A stretch of DNA of 64,000 nt from the NCBI RefSeq assembly GCF_016464365.1, contig NZ_JADCUC010000004.1, positions 62,001 through 126,000 on the forward strand, given 5' to 3'. Numbering within the stretch: position 1 is the stretch's first letter; every line of letters begins with the position of its first letter. A program made the position numbers and the translations under genes. Under the pieces are notes generated by a model, which ran no database searches, was not told the DNA's origin, and saw only the letters and a program-made list of their open reading frames with translations. This document shows positions 8,537-16,240 of the stretch, one piece after another. Source of the DNA: Sandaracinobacteroides hominis (lineage in GTDB: Bacteria > Pseudomonadota > Alphaproteobacteria > Sphingomonadales > Sphingomonadaceae).

Positions 8537-9665
8537 ATGAGAGCCGAAGCCCAGAATCACGTCGACAAAATCCAGCAGGCGCTTGCCCTGCTGAGGAGGT
8601 TTCTTTGACTGGGATCGCGCCCTCCAGAAGCTCGATCAGCTAAACCACCGCGCCGAAGACCCGACGCTCTGGAACGATCCACGCGCCGCGCAGGAACTCA
8701 TGCGCGAACGCCGCAAGCTTGATGAGGCCATCACCGCCACCCGCAAGATCGAAGCCGATCTCGCGGGAACGGTCGAACTGATCGAACTGGCAGAGGCCGA
8801 AGGCGACGAGGCCCTCGCCGAGGAAGGCGTGGCAGCGCTCGCCGAACTCGCCGCCAAGGCCGAACACGACAAGGTCGAAGCACTCCTTTCGGGCGAAGCG
8901 GACGGCCTCAACAGCTTCATCGAAATCAACTCCGGCGCCGGCGGCACCGAAAGCCAGGACTGGGCCGAAATGCTGCAGCGCATGTACATGCGCTGGGGCG
9001 AACGCCGCGGCTTCAAGGTCGAACTGATCGACTACAACGCCGGCGAACAGGCGGGCATCAAGTCCGCCACCATCCTGCTGAAGGGCGACGGCGCCTTCGG
9101 CTGGGCCAAGACCGAATCCGGCGTCCACCGCCTGGTCCGCATCAGCCCGTATGACAGCGCCGCCCGCCGCCACACCAGCTTCTCCAGCGTCTGGGTCTAT
9201 CCGGAAATCGACGATTCGATCGAAATAGACATCAAGGAATCGGACTGCCGGATCGATACCTACCGCGCCTCCGGCGCCGGCGGCCAGCACATCAACACCA
9301 CCGATTCAGCCGTCCGCATCACCCACATCCCCAGCGGCATCGTCGTCGCCTGCCAGTCCGAACGCTCGCAGCACAAGAACCGCGCCACCGCCTGGAAGAT
9401 GCTCCGCGCCCGCCTCTACGAAGCCGAGCTCGCCCGCCGCGAAGCCGAAGCAAACGCCGTCAACGCCACCAAAACCGACATCGGCTGGGGCCACCAGATC
9501 CGCTCCTATGTCCTCCAGCCCTACCAGCTGGTGAAGGATCTCCGCACCGGAGTCACCAGCACCTCCCCGCAGGACGTGCTGGACGGCGAGCTCGATCCGT
9601 TCATGGCCGCCGCCCTCAGCCAGCGCGTCACCGGCGAAAAGGCCGACGTCGAAGATGTCGACTGA
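8537..9665 (+). CDS. prfB: Peptide chain release factor 2 (programmed +1 frameshift)
   Basis: Release factor 2 ends translation at UGA and UAA. The gene is in two frames: 23 codons from ATG 8537 run into an in-frame UGA at 8606-8608, and the product continues one base later from GAC 8607, giving 375 residues. The slip site CTT-TGAC is preceded by an internal Shine-Dalgarno-like AGGAGG at 8594-8599, the classic autoregulatory arrangement. The catalytic GGQ is in [15 protein letters not shown]. The stop-recognition tripeptide region reads [15 protein letters not shown], so it is SPY where Escherichia coli has SPF. The 3' end overlaps the start of scpB by 11 bases. It is not a pseudogene despite the apparent internal stop. 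Confidence 0.95.
8594..8609 (+). promoter_or_regulatory. prfB recoding site (+1 frameshift)
   Basis: The sequence AGGAGG-TTT-CTT-TGA-C combines an anti-Shine-Dalgarno pairing hexamer, a slippery CUU-U and the zero-frame UGA followed by C. When RF2 is scarce the ribosome slips forward one base and full-length RF2 is made; when it is plentiful termination occurs at the UGA. This matches the known prfB mechanism exactly; the spacing of AGGAGG to CUU is three bases. Confidence 0.95.
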
Positions 9666-10272
9666 GGTCGACGGCTATCAGCGCCGCGTAGAGGCCGTCC
9701 TCTTCGCCGCCGCCGAGCCGCTCGCCCCCGCCGACATCCGAACCTACGCCGGCGAGGGCGACCTGGGCGCCGCTCTCGAAACGCTGATGGCAGATTATGC
9801 CCCGCGCGGCATCAACCTCGTCCAGCGCGGCGGCCGCTGGCTGTTCCAGACGGCGCCCGATTGCGCCTCGGTCCTCACCGCCGCCCGCGAAGTTCCGAAG
9901 AAACTCGGACGCGCCGCGCTCGAAACCCTCGCGATCATCGCCTACCACGAACCCGTCACCCGCGCCGACATCGAGGAAATCCGCGGCGTGCAGACTGCGC
10001 GCGGCACGCTCGACACGCTGATGGAGGCAAATTTCGTCCGCCCGGCAGGCCGCCGTGAATCCCCGGGCCGGCCGATGCAATATGCAACGACGCCCATTTT
10101 CCTCGTCCATTTCGGCCTCGAAACCCGCCGCGATCTCCCCGGCATTGCCGAGCTGAAGGCCGCCGGCCTCCTCGATCCGCCGGCCGTGACCGAAGAATCC
10201 GAAGCCGACAGTCGGGCAAACACCGACGAACCGGAACCGGATGCACTGGCGTCGGACCCTTCGAACGATTAG
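9655..10272 (+). CDS. scpB: Segregation and condensation protein B
   Basis: A 205-residue ScpB, the winged-helix dimer subunit of the SMC-ScpAB condensin-like complex that organises chromosomes. Family features are [17 protein letters not shown] at the N-terminus, and the central [27 protein letters not shown] stretch in which the DNA- or protein-binding helices lie (described here in two parts: [16 protein letters not shown], then [11 protein letters not shown]). The C-terminal 35 residues are acidic and low-complexity. The ATG lies inside the end of prfB, so the two are probably co-translated. In many alphaproteobacteria scpA precedes scpB; here prfB does and scpA is not in the window. tatA follows. 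Confidence 0.9.
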   Translation: MSTEVDGYQRRVEAVLFAAAEPLAPADIRTYAGEGDLGAALETLMADYAPRGINLVQRGGRWLFQTAPDCASVLTAAREVPKKLGRAALETLAIIAYHEPVTRADIEEIRGVQTARGTLDTLMEANFVRPAGRRESPGRPMQYATTPIFLVHFGLETRRDLPGIAELKAAGLLDPPAVTEESEADSRANTDEPEPDALASDPSND

Positions 10273-10320
10273 ATAGCCCATCATGACAGGCGCCCCGCGC
10301 CCTCACAGGAGTAAGATCAC

Positions 10321-10554
10321 ATGGGAAGCATGAGCCTCTGGCACTGGGTGATCGTCGCCCTCGTCGTGCTCCTGCTCTTCGGCAAGGGACGCATCTCCGA
10401 CATGATGGGTGACCTCGCCAAGGGCATCAAGTCGTTCAAGAAGGGCCTCGCCGAAGACGATATCAGTGGCACCACCACGCCGCAGGCTCCGCCCGCGCAG
10501 GTCACGCAGAACCCGGCCGCGCAGGCCACTTCTCCCGAGCAGACGCCCCGCTAA
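10321..10554 (+). CDS. tatA: Sec-independent translocase subunit TatA
   Basis: A 77-residue TatA: a short N-terminal transmembrane helix ([19 protein letters not shown]), the [20 protein letters not shown] amphipathic helix and a disordered Pro/Gln/Thr-rich tail. TatA oligomers form the membrane passage for folded proteins with twin-arginine signals. The length and the phenylalanine-glycine hinge match the family. A Shine-Dalgarno-like AGGAG sits just upstream. It begins the tatABC operon; tatB starts 18 bases after its stop. Confidence 0.95.
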   Translation: MGSMSLWHWVIVALVVLLLFGKGRISDMMGDLAKGIKSFKKGLAEDDISGTTTPQAPPAQVTQNPAAQATSPEQTPR

Positions 10555-10572
10555 GGGCGTCGCCACACAGCC

Positions 10573-10929
10573 ATGTTCGAGATCGGCGGAACCGAGCTGC
10601 TTCTTATCGCCGTCGTCGCACTGGTGGTGATTGGTCCAAAGGATCTGCCCAACGCCCTGCGCACGGTCGGCCGCTACACTGGCAAGGCTCGCGCCATGAC
10701 CCGCCACCTCCGCTCCGGCTTCGACGAAATGATGCGCCAGGCCGAGCTGGAGGAAATGGAAAAGCAGTGGGCCGAACAGAACCGCAAGATCATGGCCGAA
10801 CACCCGAGCGTTCAGGAAACGACCGCCCCCGAAGCCAGCACCGAACCTGCACGCTCCGCTGAAGCCGAAGCAACCCCGACCGAAGCCGAAGCAACCCACG
10901 CCACCCCCGATCCGCGCCCGCTCCCATGA
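10573..10929 (+). CDS. tatB: Sec-independent translocase subunit TatB
   Basis: A 118-residue TatB. It has the hallmark N-terminus MFEIGGTELLLIAVVALVVI with the glutamate in the membrane segment, followed by GPKDLPNALRTVGRYTGKAR and a longer charged amphipathic helix than TatA. The tail is alanine/glutamate/threonine-rich with a repeated EAEAT pattern (residues about 97-110). TatB with TatC forms the receptor for twin-arginine signal peptides. Its stop overlaps the tatC start as ATGA. Confidence 0.95.
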   Translation: MFEIGGTELLLIAVVALVVIGPKDLPNALRTVGRYTGKARAMTRHLRSGFDEMMRQAELEEMEKQWAEQNRKIMAEHPSVQETTAPEASTEPARSAEAEATPTEAEATHATPDPRPLP

Positions 10930-11708
10930 AAGACATCGATGACAGCAAGGCCCCGCTCATCGATCACCTGATCGAGCTGCGCACGCGCCTGCTCTGGTCC
11001 GTGGGCGCCATCCTCATCGCCTTCTTCGTCTGCTTCTTCTTCGCGAAGGACATCTTCGCCCTCCTCGTCCGCCCGCTCGCCGCCGCCGGCCAGAACCGGG
11101 TAATCTTCACCCAGGTGTTCGAGGCCTTCTTCGTGCAGGTCCGCGTCGCCTTCTTCGGCGCCCTGATGCTCAGCTTCCCCATAGTCGCCACCCAGCTCTG
11201 GCGCTTCGTCGCCCCCGGCCTCTATCGCCAGGAAAAGCAGGCGATGCTGCCCTTCCTCGCCGCCACGCCCTTCCTCTTCGCGCTCGGCGCCAGCTTCGCC
11301 TATTTCGTCGCCATTCCCACCGCGCTGCGCTTCCTGCTCGGCTTCCAGGGCGATCTCGGCAACAGCGGCGTCTCCCAAGAGGCGCTTCCATCCGTCGGCC
11401 AGTATCTCAGCTTCATCATGCAGTTCCTGTTCGCCTTCGGGCTTGCCTTCCTGCTGCCGGTGCTGCTGATGCTCCTGAACCGCGCCGGCATCCTCAGCCG
11501 CGACCAGCTCGTCGGTTTCCGCCGCTATTTCATCGTCGCAGCCTTCGTCATCGCCGCCGTCTTCACGCCGCCCGATGTCGTCTCGCAGCTCCTTCTCGCG
11601 ATCCCGCTGATCCTCCTCTACGAAATCAGCCTGATCGCCATCCGCATCACCGAACGCCCCAAATCCGCCGAGACGCTCCCGGCAGAGATCGAGAAACCCG
11701 CGGAATAG
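10926..11708 (+). CDS. tatC: Twin-arginine translocase subunit TatC
   Basis: A 260-residue TatC with six predicted membrane segments. The N-terminal DDSKAPLIDHLIELRTRLL is the signal-peptide-binding face of the family, and the later FFVQVRVAFFGALMLSFPI and FGLAFLLPVLLMLLNRAG segments are conserved-looking. The ATG overlaps the tatB stop by four bases. TatC recognises twin-arginine signals together with TatB. The operon ends here; about 95 bases separate it from the next gene. Confidence 0.96.
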   Translation: MKDIDDSKAPLIDHLIELRTRLLWSVGAILIAFFVCFFFAKDIFALLVRPLAAAGQNRVIFTQVFEAFFVQVRVAFFGALMLSFPIVATQLWRFVAPGLYRQEKQAMLPFLAATPFLFALGASFAYFVAIPTALRFLLGFQGDLGNSGVSQEALPSVGQYLSFIMQFLFAFGLAFLLPVLLMLLNRAGILSRDQLVGFRRYFIVAAFVIAAVFTPPDVVSQLLLAIPLILLYEISLIAIRITERPKSAETLPAEIEKPAE

Positions 11709-11803
11709 CAACCGAAGGGCGGCCACAGGCCACACCGGCGATGACCCGGATGCGCAAAGCCTGCCACCCGCACCGCCAGACCATAAGCGTGTAAAGGAAG
11801 CCC

Positions 11804-13267
11804 ATGCCCCTCATTCTCGCCCGCCCCGAACTGCTGCGCGGAGCAAACCGCATCGCCGGTCGCTGGATCGAAGCAGATGCAAATGGCATCCAGGTCACCA
11901 ATCCAGCCACCGGTGAACTTATTGCCACAGTCCCGAAACTCGGCCGCGCCGAAGCCGCCGAAGCCATCGCCGCAGCGCAGGCCGCCATGCCCGCATGGGC
12001 AGCCCTCACCGCCAAGGCCCGCGCCACCGTCCTGCGCCGCTGGTTCGACCTGATGATGGCCAATCAAGACGATCTCGCCGCCATCATGACCGCCGAACAG
12101 GGCAAGCCGCTCGCCGAGTCGAAAGGCGAAATCGCCTATGCCGCCAGCTTCATCGAATGGTTCGCCGAGGAAGGAAAGCGTGCCTATGGCGACATCATCC
12201 CGCCGCATCAGGCGGATCGCCGCATCCTCGTCCTGAAGCAGCCGATCGGCGTCGCCGCCGCCATCACGCCCTGGAACTTCCCGGCCGCGATGATCACCCG
12301 AAAGGCCGGACCCGCGCTGGCCGCCGGCTGCCCGATGATCGTGAAGCCCGCCAGCGCCACCCCGCTCACCGCCATCGCCCTCGTGGTCCTCGCCGAGGAA
12401 GCCGGCCTGCCGCCCGCCCTCCTCAGCGTCATCACCGGCAGCGCCTCGGCGCTCGCCGACGAGTTCACGCAAAACCCCCTCGTCCGCAAGCTCAGCTTCA
12501 CCGGCAGCACCGAAATCGGCAAGCAACTCTACGCCGCCGCCGCGCAGAACATCCAGAAAATCAGCCTGGAGCTCGGCGGCAACGCCCCCTTCATCGTCCT
12601 CGACGACGCCGATCTCGACGCCGCCGTCGAGGGCGCGCTGCAATCCAAGTTCCGCAACGCCGGCCAGACCTGCGTCTGCGCCAACCGCCTTTACGTCCAG
12701 TCCGGCGTCCACGACGCCTTCGTCGAAAAACTGGTCGCCAGGGTAAAGGCGCTGAAGATCGGCAACGGCGCCGAACCCGGCATCGACATCGGCCCGATGA
12801 TCGACATCGGCGCGGTCGAGAAAACAGAAGAACATATCGCCGATGCCGTCGGCAAGGGCGCAAAGCTCGTCGCCGGCGGCCAGCGCCACCGCGTCCCCGG
12901 CCTCGCCGGCGCCACCTTTTTCGAACCGACCGTCGTCACCGGCGTCACAGCCGAAATGGCCGTCGCCACCGAAGAAACCTTCGGCCCGCTCGCCCCCATC
13001 TTCCGCTTCGAAACCGACGCCGAAGTCATCGCCGCCGCCAACGCCACCGCCTTCGGTCTCGCCGCCTATTTCTACGGCCAGAACCTGTCGCGCGTTTTCC
13101 GCCTCGCCGAAGCGCTCGAATATGGCATGGTCGGCATCAACACAGGCATCATCAGCACGGAAGTCGCCCCGTTCGGCGGCGTCAAGGAATCCGGCATCGG
13201 CCGGGAGGGATCGAAATATGGCCTCGACGAGTATCTGGAGACAAAATATCTCTGCATCGGCATCTAA
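11804..13267 (+). CDS. gabD: NAD(P)-dependent succinate-semialdehyde dehydrogenase
   Basis: A 487-residue aldehyde dehydrogenase closest in type to GabD, which oxidises succinate semialdehyde to succinate at the end of the GABA shunt. The catalytic cysteine is C290 in AGQTCVCANR and the general-base glutamate E256 in SLELGGNAPF; the cofactor region includes TPWNFPAAMI and FTGSTEIGKQLY. The C-terminal GIGREGSKYGLDEY is typical of GabD-like enzymes. It starts at an ATG about 95 bases after tatC, so it may have its own promoter. No GABA transaminase is adjacent, so glutarate semialdehyde or another aldehyde is also possible as substrate. Confidence 0.85.
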   Translation: MPLILARPELLRGANRIAGRWIEADANGIQVTNPATGELIATVPKLGRAEAAEAIAAAQAAMPAWAALTAKARATVLRRWFDLMMANQDDLAAIMTAEQGKPLAESKGEIAYAASFIEWFAEEGKRAYGDIIPPHQADRRILVLKQPIGVAAAITPWNFPAAMITRKAGPALAAGCPMIVKPASATPLTAIALVVLAEEAGLPPALLSVITGSASALADEFTQNPLVRKLSFTGSTEIGKQLYAAAAQNIQKISLELGGNAPFIVLDDADLDAAVEGALQSKFRNAGQTCVCANRLYVQSGVHDAFVEKLVARVKALKIGNGAEPGIDIGPMIDIGAVEKTEEHIADAVGKGAKLVAGGQRHRVPGLAGATFFEPTVVTGVTAEMAVATEETFGPLAPIFRFETDAEVIAAANATAFGLAAYFYGQNLSRVFRLAEALEYGMVGINTGIISTEVAPFGGVKESGIGREGSKYGLDEYLETKYLCIGI

Positions 13268-13808
13268 CCTGCTCGCAGCGCTGGCAGTCATGGCCGCAAC
13301 GCCGCTGACGGCCACCCCCGCAGCACAGCCCTCCAACGCAGCCGCTCAGGCCGCAACCGCGCAACCCGCCTCCCGCTTCGTCGGCAGCTGGGAAGGCACG
13401 CTCGAGTTCCGCAACATCGCCACCGGCGCCCAACACAAGGTGCCGGCAACGATGCTCGGCAAGCTCCAGCCAGACGGCAAAGCCCTGCTCGACCTCACCA
13501 TCGACGACGGCAAGGGCCACATCGTCCGCCAACCCGCCACCATCCAGCTGGACGCCGGCAGCAAGCGGCTGTTCCGCAACCCCGGCGACACCAGCATCGC
13601 CTTCAACGTCACCGGCAACATGACCCCGGCCGCCACCGAACCGCTAGCCCTCACCCTCCTGGGCCGCGGCAGCGAAGACGGCCGCCCCGCCGACATACGC
13701 GAAACCCTCAACATCACCGGCGACACGCTGGTCTGGGGCCGCGAAACCCGGATTGACGGCCAGGACTGGCGCTTCCGCAACGAATATCGCCTGACGCGCA
13801 AACCCTAG
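13218..13808 (+). CDS. Small exported protein of unknown function
   Basis: A 196-residue protein that I do not recognise. Starting at ATG 13218, which has GGGAGGG upstream and overlaps the end of gabD by 50 bases, gives a signal-peptide-like N-terminus: SIWRQN, then LLAALAVMAATPLTATPA, with probable cleavage in an alanine-rich stretch. The mature part (SRFVGSWEGTLEF onward) reads like a small beta-sandwich or lipocalin-like domain with alternating polar and hydrophobic residues, ending WRFRNEYRLTRKP. A downstream ATG at codon 25 would remove the signal peptide. Periplasmic location is inferred. Its stop is followed directly by a mosaic repeat element. Confidence 0.7.
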   Translation: MASTSIWRQNISASASNLLAALAVMAATPLTATPAAQPSNAAAQAATAQPASRFVGSWEGTLEFRNIATGAQHKVPATMLGKLQPDGKALLDLTIDDGKGHIVRQPATIQLDAGSKRLFRNPGDTSIAFNVTGNMTPAATEPLALTLLGRGSEDGRPADIRETLNITGDTLVWGRETRIDGQDWRFRNEYRLTRKP

Positions 13809-14160
13809 AGCGCGCGAAGCCTCCGGCGGCCGGGCTCTGCCCGGACCCGGCAGGGGAATTTATCCCCTGCACCCCATCAGATAAGCGTCGTCCCAGCGGA
13901 AGCTGGGACCTCATCCCGCAGCCGCCACCACCGTTCGAGCACGCACAACAAAGCGCCGCAGGCAATCAGAATGCCTGCGGCGCCACGTTGCGCTCAGATC
14001 GCACCCCACCCAAAACCATTGAGGGTGCAGGGAAATCATTGGATGCCTGCCCCGGACTTGATCCGGGGGCCGGGTTCCAAGGGCAGAGCCCTTGGGTTTT
14101 CTTGCCATCGCCTGACGGCGCTGGACGGGCAAAGCCCTTGGCCGCCGGAGGCAAAAAAAA
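13809..14160. repeat. Mosaic palindromic element, copy A
   Basis: No gene is seen in this 350-base convergent gap. The left end (GCCTCCGGCGGCCGGGCTC near 13820-13838) directly follows the plus-strand gene. The right end, read on the minus strand, begins TTTTGCCTCCGGCGGCCAAG four bases after the phoN stop. In the centre is a perfect hairpin, GCGCCGCAGGCA - 7 bases - TGCCTGCGGCGC (13953-13983). Two unrelated palindromes appear nested inside: GTCCCAGC..GCTGGGAC near 13890-13908 and CCCCGGACTTGATCCGGGG near 14051-14070, the latter splitting a block that is continuous in copies B and C. Similar ends occur at 16.2 and 26.1 kb. Confidence 0.8.
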
Positions 14161-14162
14161 CC

Positions 14163-14954
14163 CTACTTACCAGCCACCTTCGCCAACTCAGCCCGAGCCA
14201 GCTCCCGCTGTGCCTTGAACGTAGGGTCCGATTGCAGCCGCGCGTAGGTAGCTGCCGAAATCGTCCGCCCGGAAACCGTGTCGGTCATCCAGTGCGCCCG
14301 GCACACCACCCGGCTCTGCCCGAAGTCATATCCCCGTTGCAGGATCGCGTCCGCCTTGTCGGGGAACAGGTCGGTCAGCACCAGCGCCATCATCCAGCCG
14401 ATCGCGGTATGACCTGAGGGATAGGAACCGTCCTTGCGCAGCGCTGGCTCATCCTGTGGCCGGCACGTGCCCACATTATTCTCCACGAAGGGTCGCACCC
14501 GCTGATAGTGCGCCTTCGCCTTTCCGGTCGAAACCCCGGCATCTGCAATTGAGCGCCGCAACAGCATCTCGGTATGCGGGTTCGACCCGTCCGACAGGGA
14601 AGTCCCCACAATCGGCTCGAAGCTGCTCACGATATGCGCCCAGCTGCTCAGGTCCGCGTCCGCGGCCGCCAACGCCTGTCGTTCGGCGGGGGCCGCCATC
14701 CCGGCCTTGAACGCCTCCTCATCAGCCGCCTTGGCCGCAGTTCCAGCCGCAGGTGGAGGCGGCAGCAGCGCCAGGCTGTCCGGCAGTGCCTTGGGGTCCA
14801 GATACCCCTTCGGAAACGGAATGCTCGGGCTCAGCATGCCCACCGCCTCGATGCTGGTCGGCGGAACTGGCGGCGCAGTCACGCTCGTGGTGGCAGTCGT
14901 CGCGCAACCTGCCAGCAACCCCAGCGCCAGCAGCGCTCCAATCCCGTTCCGCAT
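14163..14954 (-). CDS. Class A acid phosphatase lipoprotein (PAP2 superfamily)
   Basis: A 263-residue class A non-specific acid phosphatase of the PhoN/PAP2 type, which removes phosphate from a range of monoesters outside the cytoplasm. The three-part active site is complete: KAHYQRVRP, SYPSGHTAIGW and SRVVCRAHWMTD. The start MRNGIGALLALGLLAGC at 14954 gives a signal peptide with lipobox LAGC, so the enzyme is probably a lipoprotein; PhoN proper is soluble. GGGGAGA precedes the start. A frameshifted small exported gene lies 15 bases upstream on the same strand, and a mosaic repeat element follows the stop. Confidence 0.88.
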   Translation of the reverse strand: MRNGIGALLALGLLAGCATTATTSVTAPPVPPTSIEAVGMLSPSIPFPKGYLDPKALPDSLALLPPPPAAGTAAKAADEEAFKAGMAAPAERQALAAADADLSSWAHIVSSFEPIVGTSLSDGSNPHTEMLLRRSIADAGVSTGKAKAHYQRVRPFVENNVGTCRPQDEPALRKDGSYPSGHTAIGWMMALVLTDLFPDKADAILQRGYDFGQSRVVCRAHWMTDTVSGRTISAATYARLQSDPTFKAQRELARAELAKVAGK

Positions 14955-14969
14955 ATCGATTCTCCCCAC

Positions 14970-15180
14970 TCAGCCCGGCATTACCACCTGCCAGCCATAT
15001 CCTGCCACCCCTGGCTCCCCGGACTCACGCGCCGCAGCCGTCAGCAACGCCGGATCGCGCTCCTCCCTGCGCACCCGCGCAATCAGGGCATCCGTCGCAT
15101 GTCAGCGCAGCCTCAGCCTTCGTGCCAGTCGCCGCCAAAGCAGCCGTCCCCACCAGCAACGCCCTGCGCGCAATCCTCAT
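14970..15180 (-). pseudogene. Frameshifted small exported protein upstream of phoN-type gene
   Basis: From ATG 15180 the frame reads a signal-peptide-like MRIARRALLVGTAALAATG and continues to a stop at 15025 (51 residues). A second frame, one base over, reads sensibly as ATDALIARVRREERDPALLT and on to GYGWQVVMPG, stopping at 14970-14972, 15 bases before the phosphatase start. Removing one base near 15100 (around ACATGCGACG) would join them into one protein of about 69 residues. This is either a real one-base insertion that inactivates the gene or a sequencing error. The intact protein would be a small periplasmic protein co-transcribed with the phosphatase; I do not recognise its family. Confidence 0.5.
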
Positions 15181-15218
15181 GGCCATTCCCCGTCCCCGCA
15201 GCAACAGGGTATAGGCCG

Positions 15219-15647
15219 TTAAGCCACGTCGCGGTAGCTCACCACCTCATACTCGATCCCGTCAAAATCCAGGAAGTAAAAGCGCCGCCCCGGCTCATAG
15301 TCGCCATGGCTGAACGGCAGCAGCCCGGCCGCGTAAACCCGGGCCTCCACCGCATCCAGGTCCTCTACCTCCACGCCCAGATGGTTGAACGGACGCCCCT
15401 TCGGAAACCGCGCTTCCCCGCCGTGCGTATACAGCGCCACATAATCCGACCCGGATCCGACATGGATGGTCCAGCCCCCCATCGCCGAAGGCCCACGCCA
15501 ACGCTCCTGCCAGCCAAACACCGACTCCAGCATTGCCGCCGACCGCGCCGGGTCCGATACCGTCAGATTCACATGCTCGATCCGCACCAGCGCCGCATCC
15601 GGGTGCCGCACCCCGCCCGACCGCTCATCCTCGACAACCGAAGCCAT
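15219..15647 (-). CDS. VOC/glyoxalase-family metalloprotein
   Basis: A 142-residue single-subunit VOC protein (glyoxalase/bleomycin-resistance/dioxygenase superfamily). The fold's paired beta-alpha-beta modules are visible: VRIEHVNLTVSDPARSAAML followed by FGWQE in the first half and FNHLGVEVEDLDAVEARVY with DFDGIEYEVVSY in the second. Candidate metal ligands are the histidine in IEHVN, the histidine in FNHLG and the glutamate in GIEYEV. The ATG at 15647 has GGAAGAGG just upstream; the longer frame lacks conserved residues. It is divergent from soxR and a SoxR box lies in the shared promoter, so it is probably induced by redox-active compounds. The substrate is unknown. Confidence 0.85.
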   Translation of the reverse strand: MASVVEDERSGGVRHPDAALVRIEHVNLTVSDPARSAAMLESVFGWQERWRGPSAMGGWTIHVGSGSDYVALYTHGGEARFPKGRPFNHLGVEVEDLDAVEARVYAAGLLPFSHGDYEPGRRFYFLDFDGIEYEVVSYRDVA

Positions 15648-15740
15648 GGCCTCTTCCTTCCAGCATCCCAGGCGCCGGAAGCCTCCGCTTCCAGCCATCG
15701 CAAGCGCCGATTCGCTTGCCGGGCTTCCACTCCATGCAAC

Positions 15741-15756
15741 CTCAAGCTAAGTTGAG
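15741..15756. promoter_or_regulatory. SoxR box
   Basis: CTCAAGCTAAGTTGAG has the same 5-6-5 dyad (CTCAA-N6-TTGAG) as the Escherichia coli soxS operator core. It lies between soxR and the divergent VOC gene. On the minus strand, toward the VOC gene, TTGATC (15761-15756) can serve as -35 with the dyad filling a 19-base spacer, the over-long spacing used by MerR-family activators. Confidence 0.8.
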
Positions 15757-15783
15757 ATCAAGCAATTTCGGAAGCCCCCCAGA

Positions 15784-16236
15784 ATGTCCCTCATCCCCAT
15801 AGGCGAACTCGCCCGCCGCACCGGCCTCAGCGTCTCCGCCATCCGCTTCTACGAAGCCCGCGGCCTCGTCGAACCCATCCGCACCGCCGGCAACCAGCGC
15901 CGCTACCTCCGCTCCGACATCCGCCGCCTGTCCTTCGCCATGATCGCCCAGCAACTCGGCCTCAGCCTCAGCGAAATCACCGCCGAACTCGCCACCCTCC
16001 CCCAGGGCCGCGCCCCAACCCAGGCCGATTGGGAAGCCATCAGCACCCACATCCGTAGCCGCCTGGACGCCCGCATCCGCATGCTCGAAAACACCCGCGA
16101 CCTCCTCGACGGCTGCATAGGCTGCGGCTGCCTCAGCCTCGACCGCTGCAAACTCTACAACCCAGAAGACCGCGCCAACCAAGCCGGCCCCGGGCCGCGC
16201 TTCCTGCTCGGCAACCGGGCTTCGGATTTCGGCTGA
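15784..16236 (+). CDS. soxR: Redox-sensitive transcriptional activator SoxR
   Basis: A 150-residue MerR-family regulator. The N-terminal winged helix reads IPIGELARRTGLSVSAIRFY, then YEARGLVEP; a dimerisation coiled coil follows. The C-terminal 2Fe-2S ligands are present in CIGCGCLSLDRCKLYNP (C-x2-C-x-C-x5-C, around residues 111-127), the SoxR signature that separates it from other MerR proteins. Oxidation of the cluster by redox-cycling compounds twists promoter DNA and activates transcription. It is divergent from a VOC gene with a SoxR box between them; no soxS is present, as expected outside the enterobacteria. Confidence 0.95.
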   Translation: MSLIPIGELARRTGLSVSAIRFYEARGLVEPIRTAGNQRRYLRSDIRRLSFAMIAQQLGLSLSEITAELATLPQGRAPTQADWEAISTHIRSRLDARIRMLENTRDLLDGCIGCGCLSLDRCKLYNPEDRANQAGPGPRFLLGNRASDFG

Positions 16237-16240
16237 CGGA

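Noticed and set aside
8537-8608. prfB as a pseudogene with a nonsense codon
   Set aside because: The in-frame TGA lies in the classic recoding site with AGGAGG and CTTTGAC, and both flanking frames are coherent RF2 sequence.
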